Assembly (NCBI GenBank): GCA_010015655.1
Contig: ML976656.1
Location: 1,111,385-1,175,384 of the forward strand
Source of the DNA: Bimuria novae-zelandiae CBS 107.79
Taxonomy: Eukaryota > Ascomycota > Dothideomycetes > Pleosporales > Didymosphaeriaceae
Length of the DNA: 64,000 bases
Reading direction: 5' to 3'
Positions within the stretch are counted from its first letter, which is position 1. Each line of letters begins with the position of its first letter. The notes beneath the pieces are model-generated. The model searched no databases, was not told the DNA's origin, and saw only the letters and a program-made list of their open reading frames with translations. Positions 31,801 through 43,773 of this stretch are shown piece by piece. A program made the translations under genes and the position numbers.

Positions 31801-33801
31801 TTAGCGCCATTCATCCTCCATCTGGTACGCTTGATTCATGTTACGCGTTGCTTGTTGAGCGCGGCTATGTCCCGGGGCAGCATATTGAGATGCTTGACCG
31901 GCAGTGTACGCAGGCAAAGCGTTCTGCATACCACGTGTGTCCCACGTCGTGTTAGTAGCGCCAGGATAGTGGTGCACCACGGGAGCCGGCGGGAGAGTCG
32001 GGTGGATGGGACGATCCGACGGAGCAGCAAAAGGATTGTTTTCCATGCTCGTGTTGGAAGTACGAGCCGTCGGCTGGCCAAAGGGATTGCCTAGCTGAGA
32101 AGGGGAATAACGCGCCGAGGGAAGTGCCTCACGTGTAGTATAGGGTTGCGGATTCGTCTGTGAGCTTGTTGGGCGAGTGGCATAAGGTTGCTGTGGCGGG
32201 AAAGAGGTCGTCAAAGGCGAAAGAACAGGTGGGTTTGGCTGGACTATGGACGCGCGACGTGTGCTGTTAGTCCTTCCCAGAGTTCCTACAGGAGGTGGGT
32301 TCATGCTGATACTTCCACGTCGTTTACCACCGGTGCCCTGAAGTTTTGGCTCTTCCATGCGGTAAGACGACGTGTCCGATTGATAGGACGCTGTCGACTG
32401 TGGTTGAGGGCGCGTCGAGTATTGTTGCTGCCTGAGCTCGGCAGCTTCCCGTTGCTCGGCAGCCTCCCGCTCTAGGGACATTTGCAACTTCTCTTGGAAG
32501 AGGAGACGGTCGCGCTTATCCATGTCTGCTTGAGTCATCGAGTTCCTACGAGAGTGTCGTCCTCCCGACTGCTTTTTGTTGAAGTCGCGTGTAGGAGGTT
32601 GGGCTTTTTCACGTTCGGGTTTCCTAGTAGCCCGTTTCTCTGGCTCTGTCTGTGTTCGTTTCTCTGCTTCCCTCTTCCGCTGCCTTTCCTTCTCACGTTC
32701 CTCGGATCTTTTCTTCTCACTCTCTGCAAGTTTTTGCTCTTTGCGAAGTCGGTCTCTGTGCTCATAGCGACCAGAGTCCAGTTCAGCAAACCTGACCTCC
32801 TTCTTGGCCTGCTCCTCTGCCTTGGAGAGCTCTGCATCCAAGCGGCGTTCCTGTTCCTCATCCTCCTTCATCTTGCGTCGGCGCTCACGATCAATGGCCC
32901 GGTCAGTGATCTCAGGAGCGGCGGCGCGGCGTGAGCTTGCGTTGGACCCCCCAGAGGAGGCATAGAAGTCCAGCACTTCAGAGTAATCGCCTGGGTTTTC
33001 GCGCGATGAACTTGTGTCCCGTGACGACCCGTGTGGAACTTCAAGCCTAGTGTGGTAGGCACTTGGTTGTGCAGCATTGTCGCGAGTTGTGGCTGGAGAG
33101 GATGGAGCAGGCCGTGAGTTGTGAACAATAGTCCGAGGATACACCGGGGCGTGCCGACCCAGGGGGGACTCTGGTTCAGTCTCCGAGGTAGTGTAGAGTG
33201 AGGGCGTCTGACTTGTCGTGACGGACGAGGCTGAGGCCGTGTGGCGGTGGACTTTTGGCACGACATTCCTGACTGTTGTGTAACCATGTGGCTGTCCGAA
33301 AGGAGGAGTGTGGGGGACGGCAGTTTCTGGTAGGCCGGTTCGGATCGGGTAGGACGCGTCTGAGCCTGGCGACTCGACGACGATCTCGTTGGATGTAGTC
33401 GAAGAGGCGCCCAAGGATGATCTTTTGTAACTCGTAGAAGTGTACTTTCGTGAAGAGTACTTCTTGTCTTTGTCCTTCCTAGAGCCACCACCAATCTGAA
33501 TGATGATTTCAGGCTTTACTGAGCCAGCGGGCTTTAGTGACGGGCGTCGCCCGCTTCCCGATGGCCTACGTTCCTCAACAACGTAGCTTCCTACACCAGT
33601 TGGGGTCGGAGGGTTATTCGAAGCAGGCGAAGGGGCATCGTCGCGAGCAATTGGTGGCGTGCCGATGTATTCGCGGGTCTTTTTCTCGGGTTTCGAGCAT
33701 CGCTTTCCGCGCCGACGAGCCCTGTCGCATTCGAACTTGTCCTCAAAGGTCCTCTTCCTTCCATCAGACCCTATGTAAACTTTCTCTTCAATTCGACACA
33801 T
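31801..33801 (-). CDS. Conserved-type low-complexity protein with charged coiled coil, 666 aa
   Basis: One uninterrupted exon. The N-terminus MCRIEEKVYIGSDGRKRTFE followed by a basic CDRARRRGKRC patch looks like a conserved fungal head motif. It is followed by a Ser/Pro-rich region, then a highly charged helix-forming stretch (about residues 300-430, ERRRKMKEDEEQERRLDAEL and repeats of KE/ER), then a Pro/Gln/Thr/Asn-rich tail. No enzyme domain, membrane span or signal peptide is visible. Composition predicts a largely disordered, probably nuclear or cytoskeletal scaffold, but function is unknown. Open frame, codon use and neighbours support a real gene. Confidence 0.85.
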   Translation of the reverse strand: MCRIEEKVYIGSDGRKRTFEDKFECDRARRRGKRCSKPEKKTREYIGTPPIARDDAPSPASNNPPTPTGVGSYVVEERRPSGSGRRPSLKPAGSVKPEIIIQIGGGSRKDKDKKYSSRKYTSTSYKRSSLGASSTTSNEIVVESPGSDASYPIRTGLPETAVPHTPPFGQPHGYTTVRNVVPKVHRHTASASSVTTSQTPSLYTTSETEPESPLGRHAPVYPRTIVHNSRPAPSSPATTRDNAAQPSAYHTRLEVPHGSSRDTSSSRENPGDYSEVLDFYASSGGSNASSRRAAAPEITDRAIDRERRRKMKEDEEQERRLDAELSKAEEQAKKEVRFAELDSGRYEHRDRLRKEQKLAESEKKRSEEREKERQRKREAEKRTQTEPEKRATRKPEREKAQPPTRDFNKKQSGGRHSRRNSMTQADMDKRDRLLFQEKLQMSLEREAAEQREAAELRQQQYSTRPQPQSTASYQSDTSSYRMEEPKLQGTGGKRRGSISMNPPPVGTLGRTNSTRRASIVQPNPPVLSPLTTSFPPQQPYATRPTSSQTNPQPYTTREALPSARYSPSQLGNPFGQPTARTSNTSMENNPFAAPSDRPIHPTLPPAPVVHHYPGATNTTWDTRGMQNALPAYTAGQASQYAAPGHSRAQQATRNMNQAYQMEDEWR

Positions 33802-36800
33802 GGCGACGGTTGCCAGAAATCAATCTTCCGGCTTGATTGGAAGCAAATCTTGTGTGTCCGATTCGACGGCCACGTCCCCTCAATCTCTTACCACGGGTAT
33901 GTGGGATTACCGACGGCGCAGTCGGGGTACGGTATGTGCTTTTTCCGAAATAAGATCCGGAGCCCGAACTATAAAAATAAGTTGTAACCGGCAGGGATGG
34001 GCGAGCGGAAGATGTTGAAAAGCTTGCTTCTTTTTGGGCGCAGAGTGGGCAGCACAGATGCTGCAACGGCCGATGCTGTGTGCGGTATAATGTGGAGTTG
34101 ATGTTGCTGGTAGACGATGGCTATGTGTCAGAGCAGGTGAAACCCAACTTGGACAGGATGCGACTAGTATGACTGTCTTGGTAAGAGGTGAGGCGAAGGT
34201 CTATATCAGAAAGAGTGGGAGAGGCGAATGCAAAATAAAGTATGACCTGCAGCAAGAATATGCAGGCGTGATATGCAAGTTAAAGCAAGAGAACATGATC
34301 TGCTAGGGGCGGTGGGCTGTATATGTATGCAGAGCTGGTGGGAGCCTGAAATGGCGCGCTGCAAGTGGTCGGCCGGGGCAATTGGAAAAGAGTGCAAGAG
34401 ATGACTAGCAGGGCGTGCGCAAGCCTCAGTAGACTAAACAGGATGCGGGAGCCATGGACAATAGGGTGATCAGGGAAAGGGAGGAGAGAGCGTAGCCGTG
34501 GGGTCCATTGCGACTTTGAGGAGCAGGCAAAGGTGAATGACTGCACAGCCGCTTGCGACAAGCCACGGCCACGGCCAACTTGCGGTCCCCTGCACAAGAC
34601 CGGTCTGTCATGCCTGGGGAATTAATAGAAAGGGTACATGGTTTGCGATTGGCGAATTGAATGGGTTTCGAGTCTAAGAGGTCACTCACGGACCGCTCTG
34701 ACACTGTCTCAGACTCGACTTGGGCAGCCACGAGCCACAGCTACGCCGGAGTGATGCCCTAAGAGCGATCCTTTTACGGGAAGATCACGGCAAGGAGGTC
34801 GCGCTCCCGGCGACGGCGTAGGTGCTGTCCAAAGTCCCAAACTGGGCGTCCAGAGGGCTCGCGGTCGCATTCACTTGTGAGTGCTGGCGACAGGTGGCTG
34901 CACCAAGGCCGTGGAGGCTGTGAGCATGTTCGTGTCGCCAGGGACACACGGCGGAAAGGAGAGCTCGACGGCGCCCAATGGCTGGCGATATTAGAATTCA
35001 GAGGCTGATGGGTGAGAACTTGGCCGGATGATTCGCGGTGGGGCCTTTTTGGCAGGCGGACGGGCGCTAGCATTCCCTCGACGCTCCCGAAGCCGACCCA
35101 CGACGCAAAGACGCGTTCGCATCGGGCTGCATTCGCATCAGGCTGCATTCGCATCAGGCTGCATTTGGGCACGCATCGTGAACACATCCTCACGTTGTCA
35201 CGTCTGCGAACTTTGCGCGAACACCCTCATCCTCGGCGGGATGCGCACCAACGCACGGCCTGCGACAGACTCAGAGGCTTCCAATGCTGCTGCCTTGGAG
35301 TTGTCCGGAACCAGGTGGGATGGTCGGTCGCATGGAGCATGCCGTGAGGCAGCAAAGACATTTCTTGGTCAGCACAAATGTGCGATTCGCCCGCCGCAGT
35401 CGGAGCCCAGTCGTCGGCACATTTGACTGAAGCTTGGAATTGGGACCGTGGCCTGCTCACCGAAGCCGCCGTCCCCAGTGGCCGGCAAGTGTTTCCTCGC
35501 AGCCCTGGAGCGACTGACAGCAGCGTGCACGCGCCTTATGCAACCCCTAAATCCCGCGATCCCCAAAGCCTGGCGCCAGGGACGGATTGCGCAGCCTCCT
35601 CTGTCGCTTGACCGACTCTCTGGCTCAAGCTGCAGAGACTGGGCGAACGCATTTCTTCGCGCGGCCAGCCTTTGCGAGCGGTGTGGGTACCACTGCGTCC
35701 GCCGGTCCTGGAAGGAGTCGTGATCGTTTTGGGAAGCGGCGATGCAAAGCCACAACCATCATCAGCCACGAGTAAGCACTTGCTGTCGGCAATGCTGCTG
35801 CAACCGAATACGATGGGCTGCTGTGGCGCGCAAAAAACACAATGACACATGCATTGATTGCTCAGAATCATGCCACAGTTCGTAGCGGCAAGCAACTGTC
35901 GCCGTCTCGCTCCTGCTACCGCCGTGGTGTTCCAAAGTTCGTTCCTTCCATCGCCGTGGTGTTCGCTCCTGCCCACCCGGCTCGACGTCCACTAAAAATA
36001 GTCCCACGATCAACAAAACAATGCTCACCTCTCTGAAACACCCATTGCCATGCATGATAGTCCGTCCGTCACCTCGTGCTCGGTGCCCAAAACCTCCTCA
36101 CCGCCCGGTTAATTGGCACTCAGCTTGTGCCGGCCATGAACATTATCGAAAACACTGATCACCAGCCACCACAGCCACCAAGCCACCAAGCCCGTCGACC
36201 TCATCTACAGCCTTGTGGGTCAGCATCCCCCACAAGCTTGTTTCCGTCTCACTCAGCTCGCCTGTGATGGCCGTAGAAAAAACGTCCAAACATCCAACCG
36301 ACATGGAAGTGACAGCCGCATGCGTAGCTACCACTTCGGACACTTGTTCGCCGTCAATCGACTTGTTGGCCCCATTTCCGTCCGCTGCAAGCAACTCTCT
36401 GTCTGTCTAATAGGGCAGTCAGTGCGCTCTGATGCAAAGCCAGCTCTCGCGTAAAACTGAAACCTGGCTATACAAGACTATGTTAGTAATCGATATTTGG
36501 CTCTTGTATTGCCTATCCTGGGGTTACTTACCACCTTGAAGACGAAAACACGACAAACAGCGAGAATTCTATTCCTGGATTATCCATCACAAAGCATCGA
36601 AACTTATCTGCTGGCGGTCGCAGCCGTCTCTATAGGCCAAAACGCATCCCTCTGCGTTAGATGGTACCTGTAGAGACATGGTTGCGGCCGCGGCAGTCAC
36701 GAAAGCAAAATTTGCGAGCAGGCTACAAAGCATGACACACCCATTGACGGCAGCAACAACCATCTAGCCACGATGCCGCATCGCGAGGCGACGACGGAGC

Positions 36801-36819
36801 CCAAACCTCGTACAGCCAC
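33802..36819. other. Long non-coding stretch, no gene supported
   Basis: About 3 kb between the 666-aa gene and the assembly gap. The part next to the gene (33802-34730) is pyrimidine-rich on the minus strand, fitting a promoter and long 5' UTR. Elsewhere frames of 60-150 codons overlap on both strands without motifs. A 16-bp triplicate lies at 35116-35163. Confidence 0.5.
35116..35163. repeat. 16-bp unit repeated three times
   Basis: TTCGCATCAGGCTGCA three times in a row, the first unit with one A-to-G difference. Confidence 0.9.
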
Positions 36820-37314
36820 NNNNNNNNNNNNNNNNNNNNNNNNNNNNNNNNNNNNNNNNNNNNNNNNNNNNNNNNNNNNNNNNNNNNNNNNNNNNNNNNN
36901 NNNNNNNNNNNNNNNNNNNNNNNNNNNNNNNNNNNNNNNNNNNNNNNNNNNNNNNNNNNNNNNNNNNNNNNNNNNNNNNNNNNNNNNNNNNNNNNNNNNN
37001 NNNNNNNNNNNNNNNNNNNNNNNNNNNNNNNNNNNNNNNNNNNNNNNNNNNNNNNNNNNNNNNNNNNNNNNNNNNNNNNNNNNNNNNNNNNNNNNNNNNN
37101 NNNNNNNNNNNNNNNNNNNNNNNNNNNNNNNNNNNNNNNNNNNNNNNNNNNNNNNNNNNNNNNNNNNNNNNNNNNNNNNNNNNNNNNNNNNNNNNNNNNN
37201 NNNNNNNNNNNNNNNNNNNNNNNNNNNNNNNNNNNNNNNNNNNNNNNNNNNNNNNNNNNNNNNNNNNNNNNNNNNNNNNNNNNNNNNNNNNNNNNNNNNN
37301 NNNNNNNNNNNNNN
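36820..37314. other. Assembly gap, 495 N
   Basis: Run of N. Open frames that span it are artefacts. Any repeat or gene here is unknown. Confidence 0.99.
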
Positions 37315-39127
37315 AGGGTCAAGGGCAGGTACAGCAACATGAAGCCGAACACTGGGGGGAGACTGTAGGTACACGGATACGACAAACGAGATCAAGGCCT
37401 CTACGACGCCTCAATACAACGGCAACGAAAAAGACTTATTTCACGGCACAAAACAGAGACAATACATTGGAAGTCAAAAACACAGACACAGATACGTCAC
37501 TTCTTGTGACGGCATGTACGTAGCCGTAGATAGAAGCCAGACTACGAGCGGAGGCGAGGGAACAGCTGGCTGTACTTTTAGTACAGTGAAGTGGGGCGTT
37601 TCGATTTCTTTTCGCAGCGCGTCGGCTGTTTGCCAAACCTCTGCATCCGGGCATAGCTGCGGAGAAATCGCGGCTGCAACCGAGTAGGAATCAATCAATC
37701 AATCAATCAATCTTACCACCTTGAACAAGCAATAGACTACAAACCCAAACAGCCTACTTCTACCTTTACGCGAAAGGCCGGGTGTATCACCGCGGGTCTT
37801 GCTCGCCGGATGATTAGCATGGGTCCGCAAACCGCGACCAGACCCTTGGAGGTCCCAAGGTGCGGCACAGCGATGGCAATGTCTCACTCGCCGACAAGAC
37901 GGAGTCGCCACTGATCATTGTAAACAATACAGATCTTTGATCACCACCAGTGTGTACACAAGCCAGATTACCATTTCCCGTCTTCTACGTTGCGTTCAGC
38001 CTGGTCATGTCCAAGCGTTCCACACCAAGTCCGGAACCAGGCATCTGTGCATGGTCTACGGTCTCTCCTCAGGGCCTAGAAAATTCCTCTCCCCGAGAAG
38101 CATCATCAGCGCAACAATTACAGTAGACGAAGGAACCGTCTTACTCATTAGACGGAGCAGGCATGGAATTATCAGCCACAGGGCTGAGCCACCTTCACCT
38201 GTCCCGCTTATGCTGACCAACCAAAGTGTCGCAAGGTCGCTAGCGTGGTGCCGGCTGTTACGTCAGGACTACCAAGCTTCTGACCTTCGACTCTTTTCCA
38301 GCTGAACGCAATGCTTCGATGCTGCACAAGCCCGGAGTGCTCAGCGCGGCGGATATCCCGCGTGTCAACCTAATTCAGTAGGGTGTTCGCAAGGCTCCAG
38401 GCGCACATCACTTTCGATTCGTTACTTTGCGGCCTGCACGGGCGGTCACAAGAATGAATGTATGTTGGTCTGTGCCGTTCTGTGGCAGTGTAATCGTAAA
38501 ACTTAGCACCCAGGCATCAGATCGCATTGACCCGTTCATCCCCATCATACGGCTATTACCAAAGCGCATATCAGAGGCCGCCGTTAGAATCATCGGCTGG
38601 AGCTTGACTAAGGGGACGGACATTCTTGCCAAACAGCTTCATGTCGCCACTCATCACCCTACTCGTCGTAGCCGAGCTTGATATCGAACATATTGGGTAG
38701 TAATACACCGACTCCGTAGCTCGTGATGTAGAGTGTCAGCCTTGTAGCGCTCGTTGGCGTGTAGCGGCGAACTTGGTTGCGCAATACCAAATTCCGGCGC
38801 TGCCAGCTTCTTCGGTCTGTTCAGTCGCCGAATGCTAGGAATTGACGACTCCTTCGCAACCGAAGACTGAGAGAATACGTTGGGCTCGACACGCTAGTAC
38901 ACTAACTTACTCACTTCAGTTGTGGCGGCAGCAAGGCGCCGCTTACCCTGACCTTCTTGTTTGCCGCTATGCTCTTATCGGATGATTCTCAAAAGTCCTC
39001 ATCTCACTGCTGGTTTAGCATGCTACAGGAGTTGAAATTGAGGTCTCTCCAGTGCGGTCATCTTCACTGTGCCTTAGTCTGAGCGTCACTTTGGGAGTTG
39101 CGCATATTTAACAGCTCAGCACCATTG
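37315..39127. other. Intergenic, no gene seen
   Basis: Contains the AATC microsatellite at 37689-37712 and short motif-free frames (for example 37937-38305 plus and 38408-38632 minus) that I cannot support as genes. Confidence 0.5.
37689..37712. repeat. Microsatellite (AATC)6
   Basis: Six perfect AATC units. Confidence 0.95.
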
Positions 39128-39244
39128 CGGCCAGTCGTGTAGGTACAAAGTTAGATAAGACGGTTCTGTTTAGTATTGTCTTAGTCCTGTGTGTTGCCCT
39201 AGGATGAGCATTACAGTGGCTAACACCTACTTTGTACCTGGCCG
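39128..39244. mobile_element. MITE-like foldback element, copy 2
   Basis: Ends CGGCCAG...GGTACAAAGTTAG and CTAACACCTACTTTGTACC...TGGCCG are mutually complementary with small offsets. The centre (TGTCTTAGTCCTGTGTGTTG) matches the hairpin arm of copy 1 at 24366-24386. It is shorter than copy 1 and lacks one hairpin arm. Confidence 0.65.
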
Positions 39245-39274
39245 TCAGGTGCATTTTCTCTCACACACGGTATC

Positions 39275-39482
39275 TGTCGCGTTGAGCAAAGCGGACAGCA
39301 CGCAGTGGAAAAGATTGTAAGATTGAACTGAGGTTGTACTATCTAGGAGCTACAGAAGGTATATGTGCCCAGGCACAAACAATGCTAGTCCCAGATAGGT
39401 GTAGTACTCTCAGAAAGGTGAGTAGCAATCAAGCGAGAGTAGGAGTACCCATCTCATAGGGTAAGAGCCATAAACCGTGACA
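39275..39482 (-). repeat. Solo LTR of the C/D copia family, unmutated
   Basis: 208 bp, TGTCGCG...CCGTGACA, aligned along its length with the C/D LTRs. Flanked by a perfect target duplication GTATC (39270-39274 and 39483-39487). CpA sites are kept, unlike the full-length relatives. Confidence 0.92.
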
Positions 39483-39487
39483 GTATC

Positions 39488-40510
39488 TCGCTCAGTCCTC
39501 TCATGCAGAAATCCTTTTTCAGTTGGAGTTGTGCGCCCAACTAATTGACTCAGCACATCTTATGGTCAGTGCACTTCCACTCTGCATGCATACACGTCAC
39601 AGAGTCTGTAACCTAACAGTATGATCAGACTGGTCGACTCGCAACCTTCTCTCCATTTATCTTCACGTTTGGCTTCTTACCACATATCGTGAGGTTGATG
39701 GTGCTTCCTCTGGCCATATCCAAAGAGGCCGCCACTGATACTAGACGAGCTATTTCCAGGAAAGCTTGCAAACAGGATTATGCGCTAATATATTGTTTCC
39801 CTTCTCGCCCCGTCATGTGAGCATTTCGACGTTGGCAGGGTAGCCTTGCCATAGAGTAGGCCAACCTGACCATCAAATAAAGGGCTTCTTGAATCCAGTG
39901 ATCTCTTGAAGAGACTATGCGCAACAGTGTGTGCCGGCTCATTTTGGTTTTTAATTCAATCACTAATTCCGAGGGCTCCCATCTGCACTTGGCGCACCGT
40001 CTGGGCTCGTGATTAGTTTCGCAGATGTGTTTTCATCAAGCAAACCCGAATGTGAATGTATCGCAGGCCCATGCATGACTTTCCTTCTACGAGTCTGCGG
40101 GACCGTGCTTTTGAGCGTGGCCTCACTCGTTTCATAAGGACCACCTTTTCTTCATGATCACTGGTCTACACTTCACCCTGTACCGAAGCACCCAGGAAAC
40201 TGACTACATCGTCGGATTCCTGCCCTCTTATCCAAGCTATTGAGCTAGGTGGGACTATTTGGGACCCATTCGCTTTACTCTATACCATCTGAACATCCTT
40301 ACCGCCTTATTTTCACTGCCAGGTTTGATCATAGTGCTGCGTGGTCCCTGCATTGACAGCTCAACGGTATTACACCTATCCTTCCTTCACGCTCACTACA
40401 TAGTCACCTGGCTCTGCAGCACCTCACGCGAAACAACACCACTATTTTAAACGTCGAACCCTCTTCACAGTAGATTACATCCCGCTCAGCACCCGAGGGA
40501 GTAATTCGCA
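39488..40510. other. Intergenic, no gene seen
   Basis: Balanced composition, short motif-free frames only. It precedes the decayed gene at 40511. Confidence 0.5.
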
Positions 40511-42559
40511 ATGGCGTCACCAACTACTCCTTTGTCGCCTGGCTCTCGACTTCCACAGCCGCAGCCCTCTTTAGGGCCGATCGATCGTAAGCGCCGCAAC
40601 TCAACTTTGGCTCAATCTGATCAGCCTGTGGCTTTTGAAAGTACAAATAACACCGTGAAGCGTTAGAGGACGGACGCTTACCAGGCGAAATCAACCTCGG
40701 TTCTGCCCCTGTCTAGGAAGCGTTAAGTCGTCGCTGAAGGCACTGATCCGGCGGAATACGACCAGCTCCAGCCCGAAAAGCCGACGATCAAACAGCAAGG
40801 AGTGCAGCATCAGACTTTCAAGCGCAGGCGACAGAATGCTGATATTGAATCCGGTGACACTGGGGATATGCTGAATCGTGTACGTATGACCCTCACACCA
40901 CCAACTTCACCAGCGACATCGTCAGAGGGACCAGTGGAGGACAATGAGTTGGGACAGGATGCAGGCGATATGGAAGACGAGGACGAGAATAGAGAAACAG
41001 TACAGGAGATATACGAGGAAACACGACAGCTTACCGATAGCATAGTCGTCAACCTGGTCCCTCGCCAACCGCCAACAGAAGCATTCAAAGGGCCACCACC
41101 TGCAAAAGATTCTTCATGGACCCAAACCGAGCATGCTCCCACTTTACAGTATGCTAATCAAGACATCTGTCCCATCGATTGGGAGTTCATCAAGGCTCGT
41201 TCGACTGGCCTGAATGACATCAATATTCAGTCATATGAACTCCGCAAGCCATGGATCCCGAAGTCACGCGGGGGAGAATTGGGCTTTGAAAAGATGGTGG
41301 GCAAGATCCACGAGCCGGGTGACACTAGTGTTCAGACACTTGAGTCCGCTCGCAAGCGTTTTAACAAGGCGAACCTCATCGTTTTCGAGGTGACTGGTGT
41401 ATACTTTGAGGGCTTTACTGCCAGCTTGAAGGAGAAGTATTGAATTGAAGGTCGCAAGCCAGCGGCGAAGCAGCAGCGCAACCAGCGCCAAAACTTTGTA
41501 AAGCAACCGCAGAAGAAGCAGCAGCAGCATTAAGAACACGATGACGACGACGAGGATGATGACTTGAATCCTGGTCCAGCCTTGCCAACCAACTATGAGC
41601 TACCCAAAGGTGTGGAAATCACCGCCTTCATCATAAAGCCCCCGAGAGCATCTTATAGTGACCGATGCTCTAGATGTTGCCAGCAAGGCCTTTGCTACGA
41701 CAAAGGCTGCCGAGATGCTTGGTTATGGCATCAACGATAAGAGCGAACCTAACGACGATTCGGAAGGCGACTCAGATAGCATGCCAGATTGCTCTTTTGA
41801 AGGAGATCATTCGGATGAAGGTTGTGCTCAGGCACTGGCTACGCAACACGCTCCTTTCGGTTGCCATATACACGAGCCTTTGGAGCGGCAATTTGTGGAG
41901 ACCGAAAAGCTCGAGGCGATTCGCATTTCTGAGTCGTTGCTTGATAAGACTTACCTTCTTGACGTCTCCGCGAAAGCATTCGACATATTCACAGTTGTTT
42001 TACTCACGGCCTTTGTGAGAAACTCCCTGAACAATTCCAGCGTCTAGCGCTGTACTACAGCGAAGAGGACGATGATGATGATCACATAGAGTACACCCAA
42101 GCGCGATACGAAGACGCTGGTAAAGGAACTTCCTTCCACAATCTTTTTGAGACATACTGCCTGTCTCAACCTCTGGAAACACCCGTCGTCAGCGACATGA
42201 TTCTGGAACGCTTACGCTTAATCTTCAATGACTCAGAAACCTCGTTGCATTTGTTCCAGCCCAAAAGCCTTCGATACTTATTTGCACACACCGATGCTTC
42301 GGACCCAATTCGTCTGTTAATTATCGACGTCTTCCAAACCGATGTACATGCTGCAGACTCCCGAGCGGACCTTTATGGACGACAGACTTACCCCGAAGCC
42401 CTGTTACGTTATTGGGACCACTGGAAGCATCAACAACAGAAAATCATCCGGCCCAAGGACCAGAGGCTCAACGATCAGTGTCCAACAGAAACCTACACAG
42501 GACGACGAAAGGCGCAAGATGGGTTAATAGGAGTCCTTTCCAAGGCTCCCGACGTATAA
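40511..42559 (+). pseudogene. Decayed gene, C-terminal half resembles fungal BTB-type proteins
   Basis: From ATG 40511 (MASPTTPLSPGSRLPQPQPS) one frame runs to about 41650, broken by TAG 40664, TAA 40724, TGA 41441 and TAA 41531, each reachable from CAG, CAA or CGA by one C-to-T change. The frame then shifts near 41650 and back near 42010 and runs to TAA 42557-42559. The first half is low-complexity and charged. The last part (SLRYLFAHTDASDPIRLLIIDVF, shown in pieces) resembles the region after the BTB fold in fungal BTB proteins, which is a weak match. I do not assign a function. Spliced introns at the shifts are an alternative to frameshifts, but do not explain the four stops. Confidence 0.5.
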
Positions 42560-43242
42560 GTTCCCCGAGACCTTGAAGGCATCATCTGGGGGGATTGTAC
42601 CTTTAGTGGCTGGAAGCGGGTTGCGTGTAACCCATTCTCGCTGTCTAAGAAACAGCTACATGCTCGTTTCTCCCAGGCCCAATCTGTTCAGGCCTTTGGT
42701 TCGAAACACGACAGTGCCTTCTGTGAGGTGTACCACAATCATCCGAACGGTGAATACCGATGTCACCGAAAGCGTTCTTGATGTTCTTGGAGTTCTCATG
42801 GTCTTCACACCCCTCCAGTCGCCATCCGATGCTTGCGCGGGCTGATGGGACGTCTACGCACGACATTTAACACGTTTCACCATCTACCGCCCACACGTTG
42901 GCACCATGAGCTTTTCTTTATTGTCCCGACATTACGAATACCGCAAACAAGCATCCACTGGGAGGGCTCTCTAGTTGTTCTCAAGCGGTCCGTGCCATCT
43001 ATGAACCGTTGTGAAGAAGAGCGCACACTAAATCAGTTACTGCTTCAAAACGATCGGGTTGGGGGATTCTGTGCACCTATCGATATGCTCCTGACGTTCG
43101 TCGGTCGAGTCTCATCCCCAATAGTGTACTAGATACTAGGATCATTCATCACAGAAGAGTAGAAAATGTTAGGAGTTGCGTTGTAGTTCGCGTCTAGGCT
43201 TGATGCTATTGAACTAGTTCTAGGAGAGTTTGTTTTGTTTGT
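42560..43242 (+). other. Possible downstream remnants of the decayed gene
   Basis: Readable pieces such as KHDSAFCEVYHNHPNGEYRC (about 42700-42765) and HELFFIVPTLRIPQTSIHWE (about 42905-42965) look coding but sit in broken frames. They may continue the decayed gene upstream or belong to another one. Confidence 0.35.
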
Positions 43243-43641
43243 TCAGACAAGAGTTTTTCTGCAATGGTTTTTCTGCACAAGTTGAATTGATTTCGCATCT
43301 CGCAAGCGCGATGCGATATTGTGAACAACGTGATCTTTGATGATCTTCTGGTGTTCTCGGGAGTCGCTGTGCGGACATCCGGTTAATGAAATCCTTCTAT
43401 CATGCGTGCTGCATATTAATTGCCCGCAGTCCCAACAGATCAACACCCGGTAGCAGCTCTGATACCCAGATGAACCTGCAACTTCTGGATTTGCGGCAGT
43501 TGCATATCGGACTTCACCACGAATCATATTAACTTCCACCCCACACGCCCACTGCTTAGCGCACGTGCAAAGCAAACAGAAATTCAGAGAAGCAGTTGCA
43601 CATGCCCCACAGCGATAGGGAATGTCTATTCGATCCTTTGA
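43243..43641 (-). pseudogene. Cys-rich zinc-finger-like fragment
   Basis: The minus-strand frame is open from just after a TAA at about 43644 to the stop at 43243. It shows several close Cys pairs, YRCGACATASLNFCLLCTC, then ICWDCGQLICSTHDRR and GCPHSD, as in small zinc-binding modules. No ATG stands at a sensible place before the first pair, so the start is missing, in another exon, or lost. Family not recognised. Confidence 0.4.
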
Positions 43642-43773
43642 TTATTGAGGGGACCATATTTCCGTGTCACATGCCATTGTCTGGGCATGACTTTCACTGA
43701 TCATAGGTAGCCTCTGTAGCTCCATAGCTCATACTCCAAACTCTGTTACGACTCCTCGCATCCAACGAGCACA

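Noticed and set aside
34774..36055. Frames of 100-146 codons on both strands
   Set aside because: Mutually overlapping, low-complexity products, no motif or start context; treated as non-coding.
36697..37395. Three open frames of 190-230 codons across the N run
   Set aside because: They are open only because N has no stops; the flanking parts show no motif.
37937..38305. 122-codon plus-strand frame
   Set aside because: No motif or splice extension, atypical composition, begins inside apparently non-coding DNA.
42706..42716. GGTTCGAAAC, like a tRNA B box
   Set aside because: No A box or acceptor stem at the right distance.
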